From Bacteroidetes bacterium UBA7674 (lineage in GTDB: Bacteria; Bacteroidota; Bacteroidia; Chitinophagales; Chitinophagaceae): a stretch of 64,000 bases of DNA. The notes below the pieces were generated by a model. That model searched no databases. It saw only the letters and a program-made list of their open reading frames with translations, and was not told the origin of the DNA. Made by a program: the position numbers and the translations under genes. The stretch is taken from NCBI GenBank assembly GCA_002483105.1, contig DLHG01000013.1:744001-808000 (forward strand), read 5' to 3'. Below, in pieces: positions 28,101-36,004 of this stretch. Each line of letters begins with the position of its first letter. Position 1 is the stretch's first letter.

Positions 28101-29490
28101 TGGTCTGCGTACTACTAAATTTAAAAACCAGGAAGGCGAAGAGCAAACTATGGTTATCGGCCGTACCGGTGAGGTGCGTATCGTGGACGTAGCTAACGAT
28201 CGTCTCCTGATAACTAATAACATTCCTTACGGTTCTATTCTTAAGATCGCTAATGGTAAAAAAGTTGCTAAGGGCGATGTGATCTGCACATGGGATCCGT
28301 TCAACGCCGTTATCGTTTCTGAGATAGTTGGTAGTGTTCGTTTCGACAGCATTATAGAAGGTGTTACTTTCCGTGAAGAAGCTGACGAACAAACAGGTCA
28401 CCGTGAGAAGGTAGTTATTGAAACTAAAGACAAGACCAAGATACCGGCTATTATAGTAAGTAATGGTAAGGAAGAGAAGATCTACAACTTACCGGTTGGT
28501 TCACACATAATTGTTTCTGCTGACGAATCAGTTCACAACGGACAGGTACTTGTTAAGATACCGCGTGTGATGGGTCGTAGCCGTGATATCACGGGTGGTC
28601 TTCCGCGTGTAACTGAATTGTTTGAAGCACGTAACCCAAGTAACCCGGCAGTAGTTGCGGAAATAGATGGTGTTGTTAGCTTCGGTAACATTAAGCGTGG
28701 TAACCGTGAGATCATCGTTGAGTCCCGTGAAGGATTGGTGAAGAAGTACCTGGTGCCTCTTACCCGTCACATCATGGTACAAGACAGTGACTTCGTGAAA
28801 GCAGGTACATCGCTTTCTGAAGGTGCTACCACTCCTAGCGATATCCTCTCTATTAAAGGTCCTTTCGCTGTACAGGAATACTTAGTGAATGAAATTCAGG
28901 AAGTATATCGTTTACAGGGTGTGAAGATCAATGATAAACACATTGAGGTTATCGTTCGCCAGATGATGCGTAAAGTATCTATCATGGATCCGGGTGATAC
29001 TAAGTTCCTGGAAGATGATACGGTTGATAAATTCGACTTCCTGGTAGAAAATGACTGGATATTCGATAAGAAAGTAGTAACAGAAGGTGGTGACAGTGAG
29101 AACCTGAAACCGGGCCAGATCGTTACACTTCGTGAGATACGTGAAGAGAACAGCATACTGCGCCGTTCTGATAAAAAGCTGATAGAATACCGTGATGCTA
29201 ACCCTGCTACATCGTCTCCGGTGCTGCAAGGTATCACTAAGGCATCGCTGGGTACTCAGAGCTGGATATCTGCAGCGTCATTCCAGGAAACTACTAAGGT
29301 ACTTTCCCAGGCATCTATCAATGGTAAGGCTGACTTCCTGATGGGTCTTAAGGAGAACGTTATCACAGGTAACCTGATACCAGCCGGTACCGGTCGCCGT
29401 GACTTCGACGATATCGTTGTAGGTTCTAAGGAAGAATTTGAATTGCTCATGGCTAACCGTGACGTACTTCAGTTCGACGAAGAAGAATAG
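25165..29490 (+). CDS. rpoC: DNA-directed RNA polymerase subunit beta'
   Basis: A 1441-residue beta' subunit, 56 bp after rpoB. Motifs: N-terminal zinc finger CYCGKYKRIRYKGIVCDRCG, the active-site loop NADFDGDQMAVH binding catalytic Mg, the bridge-helix/trigger region GARGSKQQVKQLAGLRGLMA, and the second zinc site with CEARRGVCTKCYG. Length is typical of Bacteroidota. Followed by a strong terminator. Confidence 0.99.
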   Translation: MAIKKDNRPKAGFNKITISLASPDIILDRSYGEVLKPETINYRTYKPERDGLFCEKIFGPVKDYECYCGKYKRIRYKGIVCDRCGVEVTEKKVRRERLGHIKLVVPIVHIWYFKSLPNKIGYLLGVSSKKLESIVYYERYVVVNAGEADELIRQKLNLKDSESTHQALLTEDEYLEILDALSKDNQYLPDDAPDKFIAKMGAEAVHALLSRIDLDTLSYDLRNAAANETSQQRKQEALKRLSVVEAFRDANTRVENRLEWTVMQYIPVIPPELRPLVPLDGGRFASSDLNDLYRRVIIRNNRLKRLIEIKAPEVILRNEKRMLQEAVDSLFDNSRKSNAVKAEGGRALKSLSDVLKGKQGRFRQNLLGKRVDYSGRSVIVVGPELKLHECGLPKDMAAELFKPFIIRKLIERGIVKTVKSAKKLVERKESVVWDILENVLKGHPILLNRAPTLHRLSIQAFQPKLIEGKAIQLHPLVCSAFNADFDGDQMAVHVPLSHAAILEAQLLMLASHNILNPQNGTPITLPSQDMVLGLYYISKSKKTMGDEIIKGEGMAFYSPEEVIIAHNEGRADLHASIRVKVDVRLKDGSLQRQLLETTVGRVIFNQFVPKENGFVNALLTKKSLREIIGDILKNTNIPKTVAFLDDIKTLGFRTAFRGGLSFNIKDLTVPEVKEALVAAAQVEVDEVWENYNMGLITNNERYNQIIDIWSRVDTRVTETLIREMAADKQGFNSVYMMLDSGARGSKQQVKQLAGLRGLMAKPRRSGSSGSEIIENPILSNFKVGLSVLEYFISTHGARKGLADTALKTADAGYLTRRLVDVAQDVVINEEDCGTLRGIATSALKDNEEVVEPLYDRILGRTSLHDVFDPLTGELIIEAGKEITEEVAKHIDDSAIETVEIRSVLTCEARRGVCTKCYGKNLATGYMAQKGDAVGIIAAQSIGEPGTQLTLRTFHVGGVAGSSAIESQLLAKFEGTVQFDGLRTTKFKNQEGEEQTMVIGRTGEVRIVDVANDRLLITNNIPYGSILKIANGKKVAKGDVICTWDPFNAVIVSEIVGSVRFDSIIEGVTFREEADEQTGHREKVVIETKDKTKIPAIIVSNGKEEKIYNLPVGSHIIVSADESVHNGQVLVKIPRVMGRSRDITGGLPRVTELFEARNPSNPAVVAEIDGVVSFGNIKRGNREIIVESREGLVKKYLVPLTRHIMVQDSDFVKAGTSLSEGATTPSDILSIKGPFAVQEYLVNEIQEVYRLQGVKINDKHIEVIVRQMMRKVSIMDPGDTKFLEDDTVDKFDFLVENDWIFDKKVVTEGGDSENLKPGQIVTLREIREENSILRRSDKKLIEYRDANPATSSPVLQGITKASLGTQSWISAASFQETTKVLSQASINGKADFLMGLKENVITGNLIPAGTGRRDFDDIVVGSKEEFELLMANRDVLQFDEEE

Positions 29491-29511
29491 TAATATGTAA
29501 CATTTAGATAC

Positions 29512-29538
29512 AAAAGCCGCTCATTTTGAGCGGCTTTT
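29512..29538 (+). terminator. rpoBC terminator
   Basis: AAAAGCCGCTCA / TGAGCGGCTTTT hairpin with a TTT loop, then a T tract. Strong G+C stem. Confidence 0.92.
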
Positions 29539-29638
29539 GCTTTTTCAGGGCATTTTTTGCCAATAAATTTGAGAATATTGGCCCCTGTATTTGAAAAATG
29601 GGAAACTAAGTATTATTTTAGTCGCACAATAACAACTC

Positions 29639-30202
29639 ATGAAGCTAAGAACATTCGCACTTGCCCTTGTGGCCCTTTGTTTAACGGTAGTAGCTAACGC
29701 TCACCCGATAGGAAAGTACATTCGTCACAGGAACATTGCTACTTCTGACCATATCTATTCTTACAACGGACATGGACACGATAAGTATTCAAGGACATAC
29801 AATCCGCACAGCACTACTAAGAATTTCTATTATTGCAGTGGTTTAGGCCATCATGCTACTTGTAAGCATGGTTCTTGCCATTTCTTTGATAATGGCCATC
29901 ACCAAAGCCGTCACGCACGTCGTTATAACAGGATCTGTCATGACCATAAAGCATGCAAGCCACATAGCGGTGCTAGCTGCGGTCATCATAGTTGTGATAA
30001 TGTTTGCCAGCACACAGATCATTGCACACGCAATACAGGCAGACACCATCGTTATGGCGTTCACCCACAAGACCAACATTCTCATGGTGAGTGTGGTGAT
30101 TCTTGCGGTGGTCATGAAGAAGAAGCTGAAGCGGTACAAGTGGAAGTAGAAGAAGGTGACAGCAAGAATGCAAGAATTAAAATCAAAGTAACAGAAGACT
30201 AG
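29639..30202 (+). CDS. secreted His- and Cys-rich protein, probable metal binder
   Basis: 187 residues with a signal peptide cleaved near ANA-HPIG. The mature part holds about 26 His and 11 Cys, mostly in clusters such as GLGHHATCKHGSCHFFDNGH, CHDHKACKPH and CGHHSCDNVCQHTDHC, followed by an acidic C-terminal tail (GGHEEEAEAVQVEVEE). No named family is recognised. Composition suggests binding of zinc, copper or nickel in the periplasm or at the surface. Transcribed alone; no metal transporter is adjacent. The CAT-rich sequence also leaves other frames open, which are not believed. Confidence 0.72.
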   Translation: MKLRTFALALVALCLTVVANAHPIGKYIRHRNIATSDHIYSYNGHGHDKYSRTYNPHSTTKNFYYCSGLGHHATCKHGSCHFFDNGHHQSRHARRYNRICHDHKACKPHSGASCGHHSCDNVCQHTDHCTRNTGRHHRYGVHPQDQHSHGECGDSCGGHEEEAEAVQVEVEEGDSKNARIKIKVTED

Positions 30203-30225
30203 TCTTCTCTCAATAACATTTATAT

Positions 30226-30251
30226 GAGCCTCTCGTTGTAACGAGAGGCTC
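30226..30251 (+). terminator. terminator after the His/Cys-rich gene
   Basis: GAGCCTCTCGTT-GT-AACGAGAGGCTC hairpin followed by TTGTTTTT. Confidence 0.92.
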
Positions 30252-30315
30252 TTGTTTTTGGAGTAAACTCGACAGTGGCACAGTTTTTAAAATATTCCAT
30301 TAAAAAACTAGCACC

Positions 30316-31104
30316 ATGAAACAGGTAACGCTCTACATTGCTTCGATATTAATGATAACCATGACTTTGCCGTCGTGTGTTGCGAAGCGTAAGTACTTAG
30401 AAGCACGCAATAGTGCCTCACAGCAAATGAAAATAAATGAAAGCCTGCAAAGAAGGCTTGATGGCCAGACAGATACTATCGGCCAACTGCGCAAGAACGT
30501 GAACAGCCTGGGTGAGGCATACCAATCCTCAAACAGTGAGCTGAACATGAGTAAGGAACAGATAGAAGAGCAACAGAAGAGATTGGCTCATCTGCAGGCG
30601 CTTATCTCTCAGCAAAAGAATTCAATAGAGGTTTTAAGGAAGAAGATCGTTGATGCACTAGTGGGCTTCAATACCAATGAGCTGTCTATTTATGTAAAGG
30701 ACGGTAAGGTATATGTAAGTATGCAGGAAAGCCTTTTGTTCCCGTCTGGCAGTGCAGTAGTCAACCAAAGAGGTAAAGATGCCCTGGCGAAGGTAGCTGG
30801 TGTGTTAAATACCAATCCTGACATCAATGTAAATGTAGAAGGCCATACAGATAACGTGGCTATCAAAACCAAACAATACCAGGATAACTGGGATCTTAGC
30901 GTAGCCCGCGCTACTTCTATCACTCGTGTATTGATCGGCGATTATGCAGTGCCTCCAACCCGTGTTATAGCCAGTGGCCGTGGTGAATTCTACCCGATAG
31001 CTGCTAATACTACTGATGCCGGTAAGGCACAAAACAGGCGTACAGAGATCATACTGGAACCTAAGCTTACAGAACTGATAGACATCCTGTATTCGACAAA
31101 ATAA
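30316..31104 (+). CDS. OmpA-family lipoprotein
   Basis: 262 residues: lipobox LPSC (Cys 21), a coiled-coil stretch (residues ~30-110, heptads of Q/L/K), and a C-terminal OmpA-like peptidoglycan-binding domain with SGSAVVNQRGKDALAKVAGV, VEGHTDNVAIKTKQYQDNWD and RRTEIILEP. The Asp and Arg that grip meso-diaminopimelate are in NWDLSVARA and AQNRRTE. Likely ties the outer membrane to the wall. Confidence 0.92.
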   Translation: MKQVTLYIASILMITMTLPSCVAKRKYLEARNSASQQMKINESLQRRLDGQTDTIGQLRKNVNSLGEAYQSSNSELNMSKEQIEEQQKRLAHLQALISQQKNSIEVLRKKIVDALVGFNTNELSIYVKDGKVYVSMQESLLFPSGSAVVNQRGKDALAKVAGVLNTNPDINVNVEGHTDNVAIKTKQYQDNWDLSVARATSITRVLIGDYAVPPTRVIASGRGEFYPIAANTTDAGKAQNRRTEIILEPKLTELIDILYSTK

Positions 31105-31137
31105 GAATTAAGAAATAGATTGATTGAGAAATATAGC

Positions 31138-31168
31138 AAGAGGGCAGTATCCACTGTCCTCTTTTTTA
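31138..31168. terminator. bidirectional terminator between OmpA and TonB receptor genes
   Basis: AAGAGGGCAGT / ACTGTCCTCTT arms (one G-U pair) around ATCC, then a T run. The two genes converge here. Confidence 0.85.
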
Positions 31169-33538
31169 TTATCTGTGAAAATCAATACGGTAACTTATAG
31201 TGGGTACAAAGCCTGTCTGGTTGAAACGTTTTACTTTGTTGTCTCGTGCATCGAAAATCGTATAATATACATTATACCTGTTCGTTACATTTTGCAGGTC
31301 TATTTCGATGCTGTGTGTTGCTTTTTTTCGGTTGAACTTTAAGTAAGTGCTGGCATCTATCCTGAAGTAGTAGGGGAGTTGTTGGGTAAAATATTGCCCC
31401 TGCACATATTGTGCACGACCTGCCACAATTGATGCCGCTGTATCTATAGGTGATTCTCTTTGTCCGCCGCTGTACAGCACTTTGGCATTGAGGCCTATAA
31501 TTGTCTTGCCTTTCTTATTGATGTTGAATTCCTTACCACCCACAATATTCAATTGATAGCCGCGATCAAAATGGCCCCTATACGTTTCACCGCTGTAGGT
31601 AGTATAAGTAGAACGGAACAATGAACCTGTAAGCAGTATGTAATAATCATCCGCCAGTGGTTTTTCTAAAGTAATGTCAACCCCATAATTATGTCCTGTT
31701 CCTTTGCTCACGAGCGGCTTACTATCTATCAGGCTAAAAAGTGTTTCGGCATTCAGTATAGAGAAGCCACTGCTGCTATCGCTTTCCACAGGTATCTTAT
31801 AGAGGTATTGATAGTATAGCTCAATTTTCATCCTGCTTTTAAATGGCAACACCTGGTCGTATGCCAGCACTGTATGCAAGGCTCTCGGCAGGTCCAGGTT
31901 TTTGTTAGGGTAGTAAGTGTTTTGCCCGAGCGTGGCATTTTGGAACAGGTAGGTAGAGATATGTTCCGGCTTGCTGTGTAAGCCTGCGGAAAGCGCAAAC
32001 CTGCTTTTGCTCAATTGGTAGGTAGCAGCAGCGCGCGGCTCTATGCTGTATTTGCCGTTAAGCGCGTAGTAAGAGCCATGCAAGCCACTTACGAAGGTCA
32101 GGTGTTCATTATTTTTATACTTCCATTGTATGTATGCCTGGTATAGCTGTGTACTGCCATTACCGTTCAGTACATTCTTCCATTGCTTATCACCAAAGTC
32201 TATATAAGTCTCGTTGAGCGAATAATATAATTGTTGCGCTACTATTCCTGTGCGTATGGTGTGGTGGCTGTTCAACTTATCGTTGTAAAAAGCAGATAAC
32301 CTTAGTGCAGTATTCCTATACGCAGAATGTTGAACGGAATCGGGTGAGTAACCATCCGGTACATTGAGTGTGTCCACATCTTTGCTTGCGTCGTCGTAGG
32401 AGTAGGAGAGTATGGTTTTTACATAGGCGTCAGAGCTTGTGAAGTATTGATGAGAGAATCCCGCAGTACCCATCAGGCTCTTTTGTTTTAGCTTAAGGTT
32501 AGGTTGGTCGTCGCTCCATTTAGAACTGTCCCTTGACGGGTCAGAATAAGCTGTATTATACCCACCCAGTCCGAATGCAGAGAATATTCCTGCTTTCCTG
32601 GTGGGGATGTTCACTTTAAAGGTCACATCCTGGTAGTTAGGTACGAGACCTTGCAGGCGCAGATAGTCTTCTATCAGCTTAAGGGTAGAGTAGCGGTAGT
32701 CTATTAAATAGGAAGCGTTAGATCCTTTTTTAAAAGGGCCTTCCGTGGCTATTTCTGCTCCGAGTGTACCGAGTTGAAAGGTATGCTCTGCCCGGTCGGT
32801 ATTGCCATTCCTGAAGGATAGATCAAAGACTCCCGAAAGGGCATTGCCTATTTCTGCCGGGAACGCCCCGGTGTAAAAATCAGTAGCGCCGAGTGTATTG
32901 GCGTTGAGCATGCTGATAGCGCCGCCTGAGTTGCCCAGTTCGCTAAAGTGGTTAGGGTTGGGTATTTCAATCCCTTCCAGCCGCCACAGTATTCCTTTGG
33001 GAGAGTTGCCCCTCACAACTATCTGGTTTTCGAGGTCGCCGTTGTTGGATACACCTGCAAAGTTCATAGCCATACGTGCAGGATCGGCTACAGATGCGGC
33101 ATATCGCTTGGCTTCTTCCACAGAGAAGCTGCGGGAACTTACAGTGGCAAAATCATTTTGTGCGCGTGTGCGGTCTTTGGTATAGGTGACCTGTACTTCA
33201 TTTAGTTGGGTAGCTTCTTCATCCAGTTCCATATTCAGTTGAAACTGTTTACCCGAGGTAAGCATCACTTCGTTGGCAAACCTTGTTTCGTAACCTATAT
33301 AGCTGAAACGAAATGATTGTCTGCCCACCGGTACATTGGCTATGCTGTATCTGCCTTCATCATTGGTAAAAGCATTCAGTTGGTCGTTGGTTGTATTAAT
33401 GATCAATACCCCTGTAAGCGGCTTTTTTGATTCACCATCTGTTACTATGCCGTAGACGGTTTGTACAGGTGTTTGTGCTGTCATCTTTAATGAGAGCAAC
33501 AAAACTACAAACAGTGATATGATGTATGATGACCGCAT
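31169..33538 (-). CDS. TonB-dependent outer-membrane receptor
   Basis: 789 residues. After a signal peptide (ending KMTAQ) a carboxypeptidase-regulatory-like domain (VYGIVTDGESKKPLTGVLII, residues ~28-110), a plug domain with NQIVVRGNSPKGILWRLEGI, then a barrel with many aromatic strands and terminal strand FVPTISYRIDFHR. No SusD partner is adjacent, so this is not a glycan-uptake pair; the ligand may be a siderophore, a peptide or another small molecule. Convergent with ompA. Confidence 0.9.
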   Translation of the reverse strand: MRSSYIISLFVVLLLSLKMTAQTPVQTVYGIVTDGESKKPLTGVLIINTTNDQLNAFTNDEGRYSIANVPVGRQSFRFSYIGYETRFANEVMLTSGKQFQLNMELDEEATQLNEVQVTYTKDRTRAQNDFATVSSRSFSVEEAKRYAASVADPARMAMNFAGVSNNGDLENQIVVRGNSPKGILWRLEGIEIPNPNHFSELGNSGGAISMLNANTLGATDFYTGAFPAEIGNALSGVFDLSFRNGNTDRAEHTFQLGTLGAEIATEGPFKKGSNASYLIDYRYSTLKLIEDYLRLQGLVPNYQDVTFKVNIPTRKAGIFSAFGLGGYNTAYSDPSRDSSKWSDDQPNLKLKQKSLMGTAGFSHQYFTSSDAYVKTILSYSYDDASKDVDTLNVPDGYSPDSVQHSAYRNTALRLSAFYNDKLNSHHTIRTGIVAQQLYYSLNETYIDFGDKQWKNVLNGNGSTQLYQAYIQWKYKNNEHLTFVSGLHGSYYALNGKYSIEPRAAATYQLSKSRFALSAGLHSKPEHISTYLFQNATLGQNTYYPNKNLDLPRALHTVLAYDQVLPFKSRMKIELYYQYLYKIPVESDSSSGFSILNAETLFSLIDSKPLVSKGTGHNYGVDITLEKPLADDYYILLTGSLFRSTYTTYSGETYRGHFDRGYQLNIVGGKEFNINKKGKTIIGLNAKVLYSGGQRESPIDTAASIVAGRAQYVQGQYFTQQLPYYFRIDASTYLKFNRKKATHSIEIDLQNVTNRYNVYYTIFDARDNKVKRFNQTGFVPTISYRIDFHR

Positions 33539-33578
33539 TAATAATTAGCAGGTAGGGCAATATGTGTACCAAAATATT

Positions 33579-33610
33579 AAAGCCTGTATATATGGTAATA
33601 TACAGGCTTT
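33579..33610 (-). terminator. terminator of the outer-membrane barrel gene
   Basis: AAAGCCTGTATA / TATACAGGCTTT hairpin between the TonB receptor start and the end of the 33630 gene. Confidence 0.8.
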
Positions 33611-33629
33611 ATTAGTGATTTTTTAGTAG

Positions 33630-34253
33630 TTAGTTGTATCGGTTGTTGAGAGCATCTTTGCCATAGCCACCGAAAAACTTAGATACACCAAATTGGAATG
33701 CGTGTCCGAAATTAAGCGTAACATCATGCCCCGGGTTAGGCGACGCTTCTGATTTGGTATATTTATAGTTGAGGCCTCCGAAAGCGAAGTTGAGGGCAAA
33801 GCCGTTATTTAGATAAATACCTACAGAAGGATAGAAGCCGGCAGACAATTCCATCACATCTAAATTCGGGATCTTAGTGCCATTTATTGAGCCTGCGATC
33901 TGCTTGCCATAACCAAGGTCGAGTTGTCCGAAAAGGAAGAACATTTCACCTAATGGTTGTGTGTAACGAACGAAAGGGCCTACCGCCCAATTGCTATTGT
34001 TCCTTTTAAATTTTATCACACCAGTGTCCTGGTAGCTGTTCATACTGTACAACCCCTGCACACCTACAGCCAGTCGGTCAGTAATATGATATCCTACGCC
34101 GGGAGCAGCGCGTGCGTTTGTATTCTTTTGGCCCCATTCATTTTTAGCCATGCGGCCCGAAATACTTCCGTATAAAAGTATCTGGCTTTTAGATTGAGCA
34201 AATAGCTGTGTACTAACAACGAGCGTAAAAATAAATAATAGTGTTTTCTTCAT
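33630..34253 (-). CDS. outer-membrane beta-barrel protein
   Basis: 207 residues from the ATG at 34253 (MKKTLLFIFTLVVSTQLFAQ, signal peptide); a longer frame upstream is not supported. Alternating strands such as QILLYGSISGRMAKNEWGQ, VGYHITDRLAVGVQGLYSM and a final FGHAFQFGVSKFF suggest an eight-stranded OmpW/OmpX-like barrel. The C-terminus is followed by GGYGKDALNNRYN. Function unknown. Confidence 0.78.
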   Translation of the reverse strand: MKKTLLFIFTLVVSTQLFAQSKSQILLYGSISGRMAKNEWGQKNTNARAAPGVGYHITDRLAVGVQGLYSMNSYQDTGVIKFKRNNSNWAVGPFVRYTQPLGEMFFLFGQLDLGYGKQIAGSINGTKIPNLDVMELSAGFYPSVGIYLNNGFALNFAFGGLNYKYTKSEASPNPGHDVTLNFGHAFQFGVSKFFGGYGKDALNNRYN

Positions 34254-34404
34254 TGGTGGATTTTTTAGAGGATAGTTATAATTGCTAAGTAACGAAAAAT
34301 GACCTGTTTTAGTATGGATTTTTTTGAATAGCAGTGCAGAAATACCGATGATTAACATGATTTATAAATAATAGTTTTTATGTTTGTGTGTACAAATCAT
34401 AGAG

Positions 34405-34758
34405 ATGAGGAAATTATTTACCATATTAATTTTGGCTGCTTCATTGTTTTCTGTTGAAGCAATAGCGCAAGCCGATGATAAAGAATATGCAGACTTCAAA
34501 AAGAAAATAGAAATGACCATCCGCCGCCTTGATATGCGTATCGACAAAGTAGATGCAGATCAGGGTAAGACGCAGAACCAGGAAGTGAAGAATTCCTCTA
34601 ACGAATTTAAAAAGAAGATGGAAGACAACAGGAATGCACTGCGGGCCGACCTGAAAAGGTTACCCGATGTAAAGAAAGAGGATTGGAAAGCTTTTGTAGA
34701 AGAAGTGACGAAACACATAGATGCCGGCAAAGAAAGCGCCCGGCCCATAGTATTGTAA
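34405..34758 (+). CDS. small periplasmic alpha-helical protein
   Basis: 117 residues from the ATG at 34405 (MRKLFTILILAASLFSVEAIAQ, signal peptide). The mature chain is highly charged and helical (KKKIEMTIRRLDMRIDKVDA, KKKMEDNRNALRADLKRL). No family recognised. It stands alone and ends at a very long palindromic terminator. Confidence 0.7.
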   Translation: MRKLFTILILAASLFSVEAIAQADDKEYADFKKKIEMTIRRLDMRIDKVDADQGKTQNQEVKNSSNEFKKKMEDNRNALRADLKRLPDVKKEDWKAFVEEVTKHIDAGKESARPIVL

Positions 34759-34773
34759 GAATATACAAAGCAT

Positions 34774-34825
34774 ATAATTAGAAAAGCCATCCCCACCAAT
34801 TGGTGGGGATGGCTTTTCTAATTAT
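34774..34825. terminator. 52-bp perfect palindrome acting as shared terminator
   Basis: Two 26-bp arms meet with no spacer (centre between 34799 and 34800; core CCCCACCAATTGGTGGGG). Flanked by A/T-rich ends, so it can end transcription in both directions for the convergent genes at 34405 and 34844. Confidence 0.85.
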
Positions 34826-34843
34826 AATAAGTTACCTGATCTC

Positions 34844-35062
34844 TTATCTTAATTCGCAGGTGGTAGTTCTGGAGAATTGGCCACTTATTTCTGCCGCTTT
34901 ACACTTGTCTGCGGCTTTCTTTTCATTCTTTGCGATGGCATCTACCAGGAACTCCTGGTTGGCTGTGTCTCTGCAATAGCAATCATATCTTTTGTCAACA
35001 CATGATGTAAGTAATGCTGAGCCGGCAGCAAAAATGAATATATTAAGCAATATCTTTTTCAT
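34844..35062 (-). CDS. small cysteine-patterned lipoprotein, paralogue E
   Basis: 72 residues: lipobox LTSC, VDKRYDCYCRDT, AADKC and RTTTCELR. It repeats the CxC - C - C arrangement of the array at 20 kb but is more diverged (TTC instead of WDC, no GQTWDC). Transcribed alone. Confidence 0.7.
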   Translation of the reverse strand: MKKILLNIFIFAAGSALLTSCVDKRYDCYCRDTANQEFLVDAIAKNEKKAADKCKAAEISGQFSRTTTCELR

Positions 35063-35135
35063 ATAGAATTCGTTCGTTCAGCAATTATAACAAAAAATCC
35101 TTGTAACTGCAATTTCAAACCAGTGGATAATGCCT

Positions 35136-35543
35136 TTATCCCTTATCTACCGATAGCTTCCCGGGGCCTACGAACATCAGTCCTCCGAACATGAATGCAT
35201 ATATCAGGGCGAGTTCCATGTCACCGAGTGCATCGCCCTTTTTTATGTGGACGCTTGCGGCAACTATCATAGTTATGGTCAACAGGATACATGCTGGCCT
35301 GAACCACAATCCTAATATAATGAATAGGGCACAGATAGTCTCAGAAAAAGCAGCCATAAAGCCCCAGAATGTAGGGTAGGCATGTATACCAAAGTTGCCT
35401 ATCGCACCACCCAGTTTCTCCCACTTTTCAGGGCCGCCCATTAGCTTATTATACCCATGGGTGATCATCATGGCGCCAAGTGCTATTCTCATTATTAAAA
35501 TACCCGTGCTGCTATAATGTCCCAGTTTGCCGAAAATTGCCAT
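35136..35543 (-). CDS. DoxX-family membrane protein
   Basis: 135 residues from the ATG at 35543 (MAIFGKLGH). Four membrane helices; the DoxX signature appears as MRIALGAMMITHGYNKLMGG and GFMAAFSETICALFIILGLW then RPACILLTITMIVAA. Family members sit in the cytoplasmic membrane with roles in thiol or redox stress in some bacteria. 42 bp after the SpoIIAA-like gene, probably co-transcribed. Confidence 0.85.
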   Translation of the reverse strand: MAIFGKLGHYSSTGILIMRIALGAMMITHGYNKLMGGPEKWEKLGGAIGNFGIHAYPTFWGFMAAFSETICALFIILGLWFRPACILLTITMIVAASVHIKKGDALGDMELALIYAFMFGGLMFVGPGKLSVDKG

Positions 35544-35585
35544 TTGTTGCTGTTTTGTAACGGCTAAAATACTAATTACATTCAA

Positions 35586-35948
35586 TTATGCAGCTATCCA
35601 TTCTTTGGCTTTCTCCAGTTCGGCAATGGTAAAGGACTTTGTTTCGCCGGGTATCAATTGTCCTAATGTATCCGTAAATAGGGTCACACCTTTCTCGTCG
35701 CTGATGATAGCGGTCTTGTGCCATTTACCCAGGTGTTTCAGTCCCACCTTCACATCATCCCATATAGCCTTTATATTGAAGTTGCCGATGCTTGTGTTGA
35801 GGAATAAGAGGAACCGCACTTTGCCGCTTTCTTCGGCTACTGCATCTACTTTGGGTATCACTATAGTTTCATAGTCGTGCCCGGTTATTTTTCCGGTGAG
35901 TTCGAAGGCCGCAACATCCTTAGGAACATCTGTCATTATTGTTACCAT
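35586..35948 (-). CDS. SpoIIAA-like (STAS-fold) protein
   Basis: 120 residues matching the PF11964-type pattern: DVAAFELTGKITGHDYETIV, KVRFLLFLNTSIGNF, AIWDDVKVGLKHLGKWHKTA and AELEKAKEWI at the end. Such domains have the STAS/SpoIIAA fold with unknown role. A second ATG (35936) is possible. Forms an operon with doxX. Confidence 0.82.
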   Translation of the reverse strand: MVTIMTDVPKDVAAFELTGKITGHDYETIVIPKVDAVAEESGKVRFLLFLNTSIGNFNIKAIWDDVKVGLKHLGKWHKTAIISDEKGVTLFTDTLGQLIPGETKSFTIAELEKAKEWIAA

Positions 35949-35951
35949 AAA

Positions 35952-35984
35952 AAATAAGGAGTGTATTTAGTACACTCCTTATTT
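35952..35984 (-). terminator. terminator of the T9SS cargo gene
   Basis: AAATAAGGAGTGTA / TACACTCCTTATTT arms with a 5-base loop, 20 bp after the stop of the 36005-37972 gene. Confidence 0.85.
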
Positions 35985-36004
35985 ACATTATAAAAAACAT
36001 TCCA

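Noticed and set aside
29843..30149. Overlapping open frames (both strands) inside the His/Cys-rich gene
   Set aside because: They result from CAT/ATG-rich codons; only the 29639 frame has a signal peptide, good start and terminator context.
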